In this document: piece by piece, positions 38,427 to 46,204 of the stretch
Layout of the letters: each line of letters begins with the position of its first letter
Position numbering within the stretch: the stretch's first letter is position 1
Source: Bacillus sp. FJAT-14578
GTDB taxonomy: Bacteria; Bacillota; Bacilli; Bacillales; Bacillaceae_H
Length of the DNA: 64,000 nt
Direction of reading: 5' to 3'
NCBI RefSeq assembly: GCF_000504165.1
Contig: NZ_AYSE01000001.1
Span: 620,001-684,000, forward strand
Made by a program: the position numbers and the translations under genes
Notes under the pieces: model-generated
Database searches by the model: none
Seen by the model: only the letters and a program-made list of their open reading frames with translations
What the model was told of the DNA's origin: nothing

Positions 38427-39192
38427 ACTCCATGCCTGTTATGACAATTACATTCGCCTCGGCAGGAGCGCCGAGCCGGAGAGGAACCGCAGTTGTGCCA
38501 TAGCCATTGCTGACAAACAAAGTCGTATGTTCCAACGATTTGACTCCTCCCTTTTCATAGGGACCAAAACCAAACAAACGAATTTGTCCTCCGTGTGTAT
38601 GACCGCTTAGTACAAGCGAGATACCATCTTCTTTTTTCACCTTTTTATGTACGGAAGGATTATGGGAAATAAGAATTTTAAAGCTTTCTGGCCGGCTGTC
38701 TGCCAAAGCTAAATGGAGATGAGACCGTTTTTTTGACACATCATCCACTCCAAGAAGTTCCACCATATCCCCTTCTTCGGATTCAAATAAAGCTGTTGTA
38801 TTATCTAATATTTTCACATTTTCTTCCAATAACAAAGCGTCCAATTGATGAAAATCCACTTCATAATCATTATTTCCCCAAACAAAGTAGGTAGGGCCTA
38901 ACTTTTTTAACATCCGTATATTTTCTCGAACTCTTTCAAATGGGACTCCTTTTTCCATAATATCTCCACCGATGATGACAAAATCAATGTCTCCCTTCAC
39001 TTGCTCGATAAGGTTTTCAGAGACAAGCCGGCGATGGATATCAGAAATAAAGAATAAACGAATCTCCTTAAAAGAGGCGGGAAATTGCGGAAAAGAAAAA
39101 TGGTGCTCTACTACCTTGTTTTTTTTAGCTTGGGCAAACATATATACAAGAAGAATTAAAAACAAAAAAAACACAAAAATAAAAAATTGCAT
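38425..39192 (-). CDS. ypbG: Membrane-anchored metallophosphoesterase YpbG
   Basis: Calcineurin-like phosphoesterase of 255 residues. An N-terminal membrane segment (residues 2-19) anchors it. The metal-binding motifs occur in order: FISDIHRR (D-x-H), IIGGDIMEKG (GD), VWGNNDYE (GN[HD]), ILISHNPS (H) and LSGHTHGGQ (GHTH). The substrate is unknown. AAGGAG lies 5 nt before the ATG. It follows a small membrane protein gene by 21 nt, and the two are probably cotranscribed. Confidence 0.9.
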   Translation of the reverse strand: MQFFIFVFFLFLILLVYMFAQAKKNKVVEHHFSFPQFPASFKEIRLFFISDIHRRLVSENLIEQVKGDIDFVIIGGDIMEKGVPFERVRENIRMLKKLGPTYFVWGNNDYEVDFHQLDALLLEENVKILDNTTALFESEEGDMVELLGVDDVSKKRSHLHLALADSRPESFKILISHNPSVHKKVKKEDGISLVLSGHTHGGQIRLFGFGPYEKGGVKSLEHTTLFVSNGYGTTAVPLRLGAPAEANVIVITGME

Positions 39193-39213
39193 ACTGTCTC
39201 CTTTTTACTGCTC

Positions 39214-39609
39214 CTAATAATGTGTATCCATAACATGTTTCCTTCTCAAATCTACTGAAATCATACCATAAACAACAGAAAAACATAATATAAGCAGCGC
39301 TTGCCATTCACCTGCCTGAGACAAAAAGAAAAAGCTTCCTAAAGCGCCGCAAGAAATAAAAGCTTCCCACAAGTGTGCCGTTCTCTCCTTTATAAGCGAA
39401 TAGGTTTCTTCCACTATAGACTTAATTAAAATGGAATGGAATAAAAACGAGAAAAAGAACGCCACCATGGCAATAAAATAATGCCACGGATCCATGACGA
39501 GCATCAGTATGATTTTTGTGGCTGACATTGGCTTGGCGATAGGAAGCCATTGAATGAAAGCGTAGCCGCTGGCGGTTCCTCCGGCCAATTGAAAAAGTCT
39601 TTTGAGCAT
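39214..39609 (-). CDS. Small polytopic membrane protein of unknown function
   Basis: A 131-residue protein with about four predicted membrane segments (around residues 8-20, 30-60, 83-100 and 103-118) and a polar C-terminus (DLRRKHVMDTHY). I do not recognise the family. AAGGGG lies 9 nt before the ATG, but this ribosome site is also the right arm of a terminator hairpin (39613-39660), so its translation or transcription may be limited. It lies between ypbF and ypbG. Confidence 0.7.
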   Translation of the reverse strand: MLKRLFQLAGGTASGYAFIQWLPIAKPMSATKIILMLVMDPWHYFIAMVAFFFSFLFHSILIKSIVEETYSLIKERTAHLWEAFISCGALGSFFFLSQAGEWQALLILCFSVVYGMISVDLRRKHVMDTHY

Positions 39610-39612
39610 GAT

Positions 39613-39660
39613 GAAAAACCCCTTTCTTTATACAGGTTTATGAAAAGAAAGAGGTTTTCA
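39613..39660 (-). terminator. Terminator of ypbF that overlaps the next gene's ribosome site
   Basis: On the minus strand, AAAACCTCTTTCTTT pairs with AAAGAAAGGGGTTTT, followed by TCATC and the ATG at 39609. The AAGGGG in the right arm is the only ribosome site of the downstream gene. Confidence 0.7.
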
Positions 39661-39677
39661 TGTATAGATGTCATTAC

Positions 39678-40136
39678 CTACTTATTCTCATAGTAAAGGT
39701 TAACATCGTATTCTTTTTTCATCATGCTGAACACATGCTGCCTTGCTTCCCATTTTTCTGCATCTCCCCACAAATTTGGGCTTTTTTGAATCACTTCACA
39801 ACGGAGATCATGAAACTCTTTTTCTGTTTTTTCGCTCTTTTTTCTAATTTGCAGCAAATAATAATATAAAGAAAACACAATCAGTATCATCGCCAAATGG
39901 GAAACACTCGAAAGCACAAATGAAAAAACGGCACGATATGTAATCAATGACAGCTGTTGGAAGGAAAAAAAGACATACAGGGATATGAGAGCTAAACAAC
40001 CTAGCAACAACCATCTAATTTGTTTTTCTTTTTCATTAATCTGATCCAGTTTCCTCTTTTTGTCGATGATGCTTTGCAGCATATTCTTTGCCACTTCATC
40101 CGTCAACTCATTCAATTGTTGAATCTGGCTATCCAC
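39678..40136 (-). CDS. ypbF: YpbF-like membrane protein (DUF2663)
   Basis: A 152-residue protein. An N-terminal helical, charged segment (TDEVAKNMLQSIIDKKRKLDQ) is followed by two membrane segments (about residues 40-60 and 70-95) and a charged C-terminal helix. The GTG at 40136 is chosen because GGAGG lies 8 nt before it; the earlier in-frame GTG lies inside that site. Position and architecture match B. subtilis ypbF. Function is unknown. Confidence 0.78.
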   Translation of the reverse strand: MDSQIQQLNELTDEVAKNMLQSIIDKKRKLDQINEKEKQIRWLLLGCLALISLYVFFSFQQLSLITYRAVFSFVLSSVSHLAMILIVFSLYYYLLQIRKKSEKTEKEFHDLRCEVIQKSPNLWGDAEKWEARQHVFSMMKKEYDVNLYYENK

Positions 40137-40194
40137 ACGCCTCACCTCCGTATCTACAGTACAGCATATGAGGTTGTCTTATGATTTATTAAAC

Positions 40195-40851
40195 TTAATT
40201 TGGACGTTTCTCTGTTTTAATGGGAATTTTCAGCACTTGCCCTTGCTTGATTTTTCCATTTTCCAATTTATTCCATTCGCGAATGAGCTGTGTTCCTTTC
40301 ACATCATGATAATAGTGATTGGCGATGCTAAATAGTGTGTCATTGCTTTGAACCGTATGCTCAATAATTTGATATTCGCCGTCCACACCCTTTTCTTCCA
40401 CGTTTGTTTCTTCGCTCGGCGACCCTTCCGATGAAACGGGAGTATTTTCATTCAAATCATCAGCCGGAGCCGCCTCCGTTTGTTCCTTAGCATCACTTGG
40501 TCCAGTTTGTTTTTCTTCCATTGTCTCTTCTATTTCTTCGGGACTGGCTGTTGTGTCAGACGGCTCGGCAAAATCGACCACCTCATAACCCGTCACTTCT
40601 TCTTTTTCTTCAAGCATTAAAAAAGCCGCCTGATTTGCCGCATAATGCTTATAAGAAAAATAGGCCACTGCCGGCAATGAAATGAAAAAAATAGATAATG
40701 CACTAATAAGAGGATATTTCAGCTTATATTTTTCTTTCTTTTTCCGTTTCTTTTCTTGACGAGCTTTACTTCGAGGCGGAAGCTGCTTTCCGTCTTCATT
40801 GGACCGCGTACCGTAAAGCTCTGACTCAGGCTGATCCATGCGATGTTCCAC
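40195..40851 (-). CDS. ypbE: LysM-domain membrane protein YpbE
   Basis: About 218 residues. A basic N-terminus (RSKARQEKKRKKKEKYK) precedes one membrane segment (near LISALSIFFISLPAVAYF). An acidic linker rich in glutamate, threonine and serine follows, then a C-terminal LysM domain (EHTVQSNDTLFSIANHYY to GQVLKIPI) that should bind peptidoglycan. The GTG at 40851 has GAGGTGAT at 8 nt; an ATG at 40839 with a weaker site and ATGs at 40854 and 40857 are alternatives. Topology suggests a wall-binding domain outside. Confidence 0.85.
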   Translation of the reverse strand: MEHRMDQPESELYGTRSNEDGKQLPPRSKARQEKKRKKKEKYKLKYPLISALSIFFISLPAVAYFSYKHYAANQAAFLMLEEKEEVTGYEVVDFAEPSDTTASPEEIEETMEEKQTGPSDAKEQTEAAPADDLNENTPVSSEGSPSEETNVEEKGVDGEYQIIEHTVQSNDTLFSIANHYYHDVKGTQLIREWNKLENGKIKQGQVLKIPIKTEKRPN

Positions 40852-40905
40852 CATCATCACCTCTGATGTTATGATTCTATTTGGCTTGAACTCTTAATAG
40901 AAAAT

Positions 40906-41106
40906 GTTCAAAAAGTCCGGGAAAAATCGCTGTCGAATTTACTTGCACAGGACGTGGTGATCCGACGTTCGCCACAGGACGTGGCGGCTTTTAGTCGGAC
41001 TTTGTCACTCTGCCTCTCCGGTCCTCACGTATTGAAACCATACGCTCCGGTCCTCGAGTCTATCGTTCCTCGAACTTCTCGGCTCTTTTTGTCCTCCTTT
41101 TTGAAC
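40906..41106. mobile_element. MITE-like element with GTTCAAAAAG ends
   Basis: About 200 bp, with GTTCAAAAAG at the left end and its inverted copy at the right. It contains two hairpins with AGGAC loops: CAC-AGGAC-GTG and GCCAC-AGGAC-GTGGC, the latter framed by CCGACG and TTTTAGTCGG. TTGAACTCTTA occurs at both flanks (40886-40896 and 41101-41111). It carries no gene of its own, but its right part encodes the C-terminal residues of YpbD. Confidence 0.7.
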
Positions 41107-41671
41107 TCTTATTGATATGTAACGCTAAAAGAAAATCAATGAGAAAATGAGCTGTGACCGTGACAGCCAAATTATCGGTCCATGAAAAAAGGACACCAAG
41201 AAGAAAACTTAAGACAACGACAGATACCAGCAAGAATACTTTCGATAAATATCGCACATGTACAAGAGCAAAAATAACACTTGCCCAAAAAAGCCCGAAA
41301 TGAACTTGCAGCACTCCACGGAATAATATTTCTTCGGTAAAAGCAATCATCAGGCATAAAATAAACAAATGAAACAAGGGACGATGCCGAAAAATCCGTT
41401 CATTAATGCCTCCATCGTCATACCATTCCTGGGGCAGCACCTTCATCAGGAATAAATCAAGAGCGACCACTAAAATTCCGCTTATCCCTCCTATGATCCA
41501 TACGTCAGAGGAGTTCCACTGCCAAAGTCCTGCAAAAGATGCGAAAGAATCATATTTCCACACGCCGATGACAAAGGCGATGCTAAGCAAAATCGCCTGC
41601 GTGACGTATAAATTCAATAACAATTCGCGATCCGTTAAATTTTTTATGAGTTCTTTCTGATTGTTAAACAT
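41060..41671 (-). CDS. ypbD: CPBP-family intramembrane protease YpbD
   Basis: A 203-residue membrane protein with about five or six membrane segments. It belongs to the CAAX-protease/bacteriocin-processing family. Motif 1 is AFTEEILFRGVLQ (EExxxR), motif 2 is ASVIFALVHVRY (F-x3-H) and motif 3 is TAHFLIDF (H-x3-D/N). The last 17 or so residues (KSSKRRTKRAEKFEER) are encoded by the MITE-like repeat, so they are not native to the family. No good ribosome site is visible before the ATG; it follows recS closely and may rely on coupling. Confidence 0.88.
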   Translation of the reverse strand: MFNNQKELIKNLTDRELLLNLYVTQAILLSIAFVIGVWKYDSFASFAGLWQWNSSDVWIIGGISGILVVALDLFLMKVLPQEWYDDGGINERIFRHRPLFHLFILCLMIAFTEEILFRGVLQVHFGLFWASVIFALVHVRYLSKVFLLVSVVVLSFLLGVLFSWTDNLAVTVTAHFLIDFLLALHINKSSKRRTKRAEKFEER

Positions 41672-41680
41672 ATCATTTTC

Positions 41681-43213
41681 TTATTCACTTTGACGAAGAA
41701 GTGAAGCAAGTTCCTCCTTCCATCCTTTAAATTCCCATCTCTGTTGATTTTTTTCATTCTTCGTTTTTTGGTAATGAAACAAATCAATTCCACATTGATC
41801 ACAGCAATTGGCCGGACGTCCTTCCATTTCTTGATTGAAATAGGACAGAATCCTTTCACGACGGCAGCCGCTTTGCCCGACCACTTGCTTAATCGCCTGG
41901 AACTTTCCTTGTTTTCTTTTCACCCTGTCTAATGCTACGTGGGTAATAATGCGATAGAGTTGGTCTACATCAAAATCAGCATTCACCGCTAATCCATTAA
42001 TCACACCGTTTTTTTCCAAATGATAGCGGATGAACCTCCAATGAATCTCATCTATGCGGACAGCCTGTAAAAGATATTGTTCCATAGAAGATAACTCTAT
42101 CATTTGAGGGTGCTTGTCCTTAAAAAATTTAATATACATTAGAGCGGCCTTAATGACGTCAGGATGAGGAAGTTCCATGTCCATTAATGAATAAGCCAGT
42201 TCATCATCTGTCTCATTGTATAGCAAAACAGCGAGACTATTGTTCCCATCCCGTCCCGCTCGCCCAATCTCTTGCAAATAGGCTTCCATTTGCGTCGGCA
42301 AGTGAAAATGAATGACAAATCGGATATTGGCCTTATTGATGCCCATCCCGAATGCACTTGTACAGCATATGACATCGAGCTGATTTTGCACAAACTGATG
42401 CTGGATGAGCATGCGCTGATCCGGCTCCATCCCGCCATGGTAATAAGCAACATTTCCAATGCCGTTTTCTTTTAAGAACAGGGCCAGCGCTTCTGTCCAC
42501 AATCTGCTTGAGCAGTAAACGATTCCCGGTGTTTTCAATGTTTTTACATACTCTAAAAGCAGCTCTTTTTTATGTGGAATATCATCAGCCTTTTGGATCT
42601 GCAGCGCAATATTGGGACGATCGACGGAATAAATGAGTTTGTGAACATTTGTAAGCTTCAATTGGGTAATAATATCTTCAATCACATCTTCCGTAGCGGT
42701 CGCTGTCAAAGCTAAACATGTAGGCTTGCCCAAAGATACCCATACATCTCCCAAATGTAAATAATCAAGACGAAAATCATGTCCCCACTGTGAAATGCAG
42801 TGAGCTTCATCCACTACAAATAACCCGATGTTCGCTTTTTTTAACGCTTCGATAATAAAAGGATTTTGCAAAATCTCCGGTGACACATAAATGAACCGGT
42901 AAGCCCCTAAGCGCTGCAGCGCTTGTTGTTTATCGTTTCTGGATAGAAAACTATTTAGCGCAATCACTCTTTTTTCTCCGCTCGCCTTTAATTGCTGTAC
43001 TTGATCTTCCATGAGCGAAAGAAGAGGTGAAACAACTAAAACAGGCCGTTCCTGCATATAAGCCGGCAATTGATAACATAACGACTTTCCTGTTCCTGTC
43101 GGCAAAACCGTTACAACATGCTCCCCCTGCAAAATGGTTTCTATGACTTCACGTTGTCCTAAACGAAAGTGGCTATGACCGAATTTATGTCTTAAAACTT
43201 CTTCGATGCTCAA
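41681..43213 (-). CDS. recS: RecQ-like ATP-dependent DNA helicase RecS
   Basis: A 510-residue superfamily 2 helicase. It shows Q-motif FRLGQREVIETIL, Walker A LPTGTGKSLCYQLP, DEAH box VVDEAHCISQWGHDFR, ALTATAT, IVYCSSR and the motif VI QEIGRAGRDG. A cysteine cluster (GCRRERILSYF and CCDQCG) forms the RecQ zinc domain. No HRDC domain is present, which fits RecS (YpbC) rather than long RecQ. The start is TTG with GGTGAT upstream. It is cotranscribed with ypbB. Confidence 0.92.
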   Translation of the reverse strand: MSIEEVLRHKFGHSHFRLGQREVIETILQGEHVVTVLPTGTGKSLCYQLPAYMQERPVLVVSPLLSLMEDQVQQLKASGEKRVIALNSFLSRNDKQQALQRLGAYRFIYVSPEILQNPFIIEALKKANIGLFVVDEAHCISQWGHDFRLDYLHLGDVWVSLGKPTCLALTATATEDVIEDIITQLKLTNVHKLIYSVDRPNIALQIQKADDIPHKKELLLEYVKTLKTPGIVYCSSRLWTEALALFLKENGIGNVAYYHGGMEPDQRMLIQHQFVQNQLDVICCTSAFGMGINKANIRFVIHFHLPTQMEAYLQEIGRAGRDGNNSLAVLLYNETDDELAYSLMDMELPHPDVIKAALMYIKFFKDKHPQMIELSSMEQYLLQAVRIDEIHWRFIRYHLEKNGVINGLAVNADFDVDQLYRIITHVALDRVKRKQGKFQAIKQVVGQSGCRRERILSYFNQEMEGRPANCCDQCGIDLFHYQKTKNEKNQQRWEFKGWKEELASLLRQSE

Positions 43214-43301
43214 TCTATCACCGCTTTTCTAAATGTTCATCATGTTTTTATTTCATTATACTTCCAACTTTATAGAATGAATAGAGATGGACACGAAAAC
43301 T

Positions 43302-44357
43302 CTAGCTGAAATATTTCGCCATGACGATGCGAACTTGAAAATAGGTGGCATCTTCACCAAGATTCTCTTTAATCTCCTTGAGCTTATTTGTCTTTAATGT
43401 CTCGATAGCGGAAACAATCTGCCTTTGCAATTGCTCCGGTACATATTCACCAATCGAAAAAGCTGGAACAAACAAAGCAAGTTCAACAAGGTGATCTTCA
43501 ATCGTGCTTCTTTTTAAACGGCGAATTGCCATCACCTCGTCCACCGTTTTTCCTTGCTTTAATAACCCCCATGTTTTCATGGTAGAAACGGTCAACGGAA
43601 CAGGGGAGTCCGCCTCAGGAATTAAGCTGTTTAACAATGGATAAGATGAGGGGGTCTCCATTACCTTCTGCAAACAATAGTGCAAGACGCTCAATTGGAT
43701 ATAATGAACCCGGTGCTCATCTATTCCATACCCATCCCCTATTTGTTTTTTCGTAAGACCCGCCCTTTGGAAACCGGAAAATTGAAGCAAAAAGACATCT
43801 GCTTCCATCGACAGACATCCATCCAAACATGCATGCAGCTCTAAGAATAATTGCTTGGCCAATTCATTCCTTGATGCATGCTGGCGTTTCAAAAAATGTT
43901 TCATCCAGCTTTGTACTTTCAAGTCCTGTGATACAGGCAGAAAGTAGGACTCATTATAAACTAGATGAGAAAGAGTCTGAACAAGCAGGGTAAGGCGTAT
44001 AAAAAATAACCCACTTATATTCATATACCTCCAGCCATCTATATACGGAGATAATGGGAAACGCTGTAATTGTTCTTGCAAATAGGTTCTCCCTTCCTCC
44101 GTCACGGTCCATTTGTCTTTTTCTTCCTCTTTTTCTTTTATATATTTTTGGTCTTTCAATTGTTTTACATATCGGGAAAAGGAGTCTTTTTTTAAATATG
44201 GAAAGCTCTGAAAAAAAGAGGAAAGACGATATAACTTCCCATCTTGAATCGTTTGAGCTGATTTTTTTCCCATTAACAAATGATAGACTGCATAGGCGGT
44301 CCTTTCCCCTTTAAACGCTTCTAATCCATATAAAATCATTGTAGTTAAATAGTTCAT
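43302..44357 (-). CDS. ypbB: YpbB, helix-turn-helix protein
   Basis: A 351-residue protein of unknown function always found next to recS in Bacillus. The C-terminal part (VSTMKTWGLLKQGKTVDEVMAIRRLKRSTIEDHLVELA) is a helix-turn-helix of the HTH_40 type also found at the end of some RecQ proteins, so it may act together with RecS on DNA. AAGGGGG lies 6 nt before the ATG. No enzymatic motif is visible. Confidence 0.85.
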   Translation of the reverse strand: MNYLTTMILYGLEAFKGERTAYAVYHLLMGKKSAQTIQDGKLYRLSSFFQSFPYLKKDSFSRYVKQLKDQKYIKEKEEEKDKWTVTEEGRTYLQEQLQRFPLSPYIDGWRYMNISGLFFIRLTLLVQTLSHLVYNESYFLPVSQDLKVQSWMKHFLKRQHASRNELAKQLFLELHACLDGCLSMEADVFLLQFSGFQRAGLTKKQIGDGYGIDEHRVHYIQLSVLHYCLQKVMETPSSYPLLNSLIPEADSPVPLTVSTMKTWGLLKQGKTVDEVMAIRRLKRSTIEDHLVELALFVPAFSIGEYVPEQLQRQIVSAIETLKTNKLKEIKENLGEDATYFQVRIVMAKYFS

Positions 44358-44477
44358 CTTTTTCCCCCTTTCCTGATGGCTGGTTGACTTTATTGTACCA
44401 AAAGACGTGTCGTGTATGTTTTTCCACGTTTATTTCTTATGGATTAAGGGTATCACTATACGGAAAAGCCTTTCCTA

Positions 44478-44492
44478 TGATAATTATTATCA
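44478..44492. promoter_or_regulatory. Perfect 7-1-7 Fur box
   Basis: TGATAAT-T-ATTATCA, the exact minimal Fur heptamer pair of Bacillus. It abuts the -35 of the fer promoter and lies 121 bp from the ypbB start on the other side. Confidence 0.85.
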
Positions 44493-44521
44493 TTGACTTT
44501 ACTATTGAAATGTTGTAAAAA
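44493..44521 (+). promoter_or_regulatory. Candidate promoter of fer
   Basis: TTGACT (44493-44498), a 17-bp spacer and TAAAAA (44516-44521). The Fur box ends exactly before the -35. Confidence 0.55.
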
Positions 44522-44586
44522 CAGCTTTAAAATAATAACGAAGATATAATTAGTCAGCTTCATCAAAGGGTAGCTATTCATATTAG

Positions 44587-44862
<276 letters not shown>

Positions 44863-44871
44863 TCATACCAT

Positions 44872-44905
44872 AAAAAAGGATCCTACTAATAGGATCCCTT
44901 TTTTA
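44872..44905. terminator. Terminator of fer
   Basis: AAAAAAGGATCCTA pairs with TAGGATCCCTTTTTT around a short loop, 10 nt after the fer stop. Usable from both strands (ribU ends on the other side). Confidence 0.9.
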
Positions 44906-44935
44906 TAGAGCTAAACGGGCTCGTTCCGCTTTTCT

Positions 44936-45511
44936 TTAGTATGCTGTTTGTTCGGTAATCCATTTCTTCATCTTTGCAAACAGCAAAGCGAAAATCATAC
45001 CCGTTAGAATCCCTTTAATCATATTAAACGGCATAATGCCCATTACAATTAATTGTCTTGCATCCTCTCCTGATAAGGCCGGAGCTTGTAAAAATAGTGT
45101 GTATGCAGGCAGCCATATATAGTAATTCGTCACACTCATCAACAAAGTCATGATGACCGTTCCCGCTGCAAGTCCCCAAGTCAGTCCTTTTGCCGTACGG
45201 AACTTGCGGAATAAATAAGCAACTGGCAGAATATATAAAAGCCCTGCTGCAAAGTTGGCCAATTGTCCTACCGGCACACCTGTCATACTGCCTTGAATTA
45301 AATAGTGCAGGAAGTTTTTGATTGCCTCCACAATAATACCTGCAACAGGACCATAAATAATGGCGGCAATAAGCGCCGGTACTTCACTAAAGTCGATCTT
45401 CAAAAACGGCGGCAGACCTGGTAACGGAAAATTCAACATCATCAGTAAATAGGAAATACTGCTTAACATCCCCAATGTTACTAATTTTTTTGTACTGTTA
45501 ACTCGATTCAT
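44936..45511 (-). CDS. ribU: Riboflavin transporter RibU (ECF S component)
   Basis: Substrate-binding membrane subunit of an energy-coupling-factor transporter for riboflavin; called ypaA in B. subtilis. It has 191 residues and six membrane segments. Family features are KLVTLGMLSSISYLLMML, FPLPGLPPFLKIDFSEVPALI and GPVAGIIVEAIKNFLHYL. The ATG at 45511 has GGAG and GAGG sites upstream; a longer reading would run into the riboswitch terminator. Controlled by the FMN riboswitch at 45671-45799. Confidence 0.95.
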   Translation of the reverse strand: MNRVNSTKKLVTLGMLSSISYLLMMLNFPLPGLPPFLKIDFSEVPALIAAIIYGPVAGIIVEAIKNFLHYLIQGSMTGVPVGQLANFAAGLLYILPVAYLFRKFRTAKGLTWGLAAGTVIMTLLMSVTNYYIWLPAYTLFLQAPALSGEDARQLIVMGIMPFNMIKGILTGMIFALLFAKMKKWITEQTAY

Positions 45512-45576
45512 GTTCCTCTCTCCTTCTCTCGATCCATCCTTCGAAAAGAGGATAGGTTCAAAAACATGCTCAAAAC

Positions 45577-45611
45577 TAAAAACTCCCTGCATCTAAAATA
45601 GATGAGGGAGA
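45577..45611 (-). terminator. Terminator of the ribU FMN riboswitch
   Basis: On the minus strand, CTCCCTCATCTA pairs with TAGATGCAGGGAG and is followed by TTTTTAG. It stands between the aptamer and ribU, so FMN binding should cause premature termination. Confidence 0.85.
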
Positions 45612-45670
45612 AATAGAAGCATGCTCAAACAAACATTCAATGTCTGCCTTTTTTGAATGTCCGAACCTCC

Positions 45671-45799
45671 ATCTTCTCCCATCCAGACTGTACTGTCGGC
45701 TTTGGAATCACACCAAATCCTGCTGCCAAAAGGCCGCTCGCGGGCTTAAAACATCATGTTTATCACCGCCGGTCGGGAATTTCACCCTGCCCCGAAGAT
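45671..45799 (-). ncRNA. FMN riboswitch (RFN element)
   Basis: On the minus strand the aptamer reads ATCTTCGGGGCAGGGTG, AAATTCCCGACCGGCGGT, AAGCCCGCGAGC, TTGGTGTGATTCCAAAGCC, GACAGT and AGTCTGGATGGGAGAAGAT. All conserved RFN blocks and the closing P1 stem are present. It controls ribU. Confidence 0.97.
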
Positions 45800-45824
45800 A
45801 GACCATATAATATTATCATGACCC

Positions 45825-45853
45825 ATTATAACTTATCTCGAATTAAAAGTAAA
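45825..45853 (-). promoter_or_regulatory. Promoter of the ribU transcript
   Basis: On the minus strand, TTTACT (45848-45853), 17 bp, TATAAT (45825-45830), giving a start about 20 nt before the riboswitch. Confidence 0.7.
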
Positions 45854-46140
45854 TGAAAATCCATTTTGGTCGTCGCTCTTTTACTTCAATATTAGTAATA
45901 AAAATGCCCATCAGTGAAATTTCACGCTCGATGAGAGCGGAATAAATAGAAAATTGCTTTTTTATAAGGAGCGGCTTTTCTATATAAGAATACAATAAAG
46001 AGAAATCCCGCCCCGTGGAGGTTTTGCTATCCGCTAGAGTGCGAGAAGCATAGTTTTTTACTCCTCTTCATTTTCCATTGTCTTATTTTTAGACTATACT
46101 AAAGTGTAATGTTAATATGATGAACGTTTTACAATTTAAA
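45854..46140. other. Gap between ribU promoter and serA promoter
   Basis: No gene is seen. A stretch at 45909-45950 (CATCAGTGAAATTTCACGC to AGAGCGGAATAAA) faintly resembles the short hairpin repeat but is too divergent to call. Confidence 0.4.
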
Positions 46141-46169
46141 TTGACAGAATTTTTAAATTATGTTAAATT
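46141..46169 (+). promoter_or_regulatory. Promoter of serA
   Basis: TTGACA (46141-46146), a 17-bp spacer and TAAATT (46164-46169). The transcript would start about 30 nt before the ATG. Confidence 0.7.
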
Positions 46170-46204
46170 ATCAAATATTTGATCCTAAAAAGGGAGAGGT
46201 TACG

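Noticed and set aside
45909..45950. Another copy of the 53-bp hairpin repeat
   Set aside because: Only CATCAGTG and GCGGAATAAA resemble the consensus; the hairpins are not kept.
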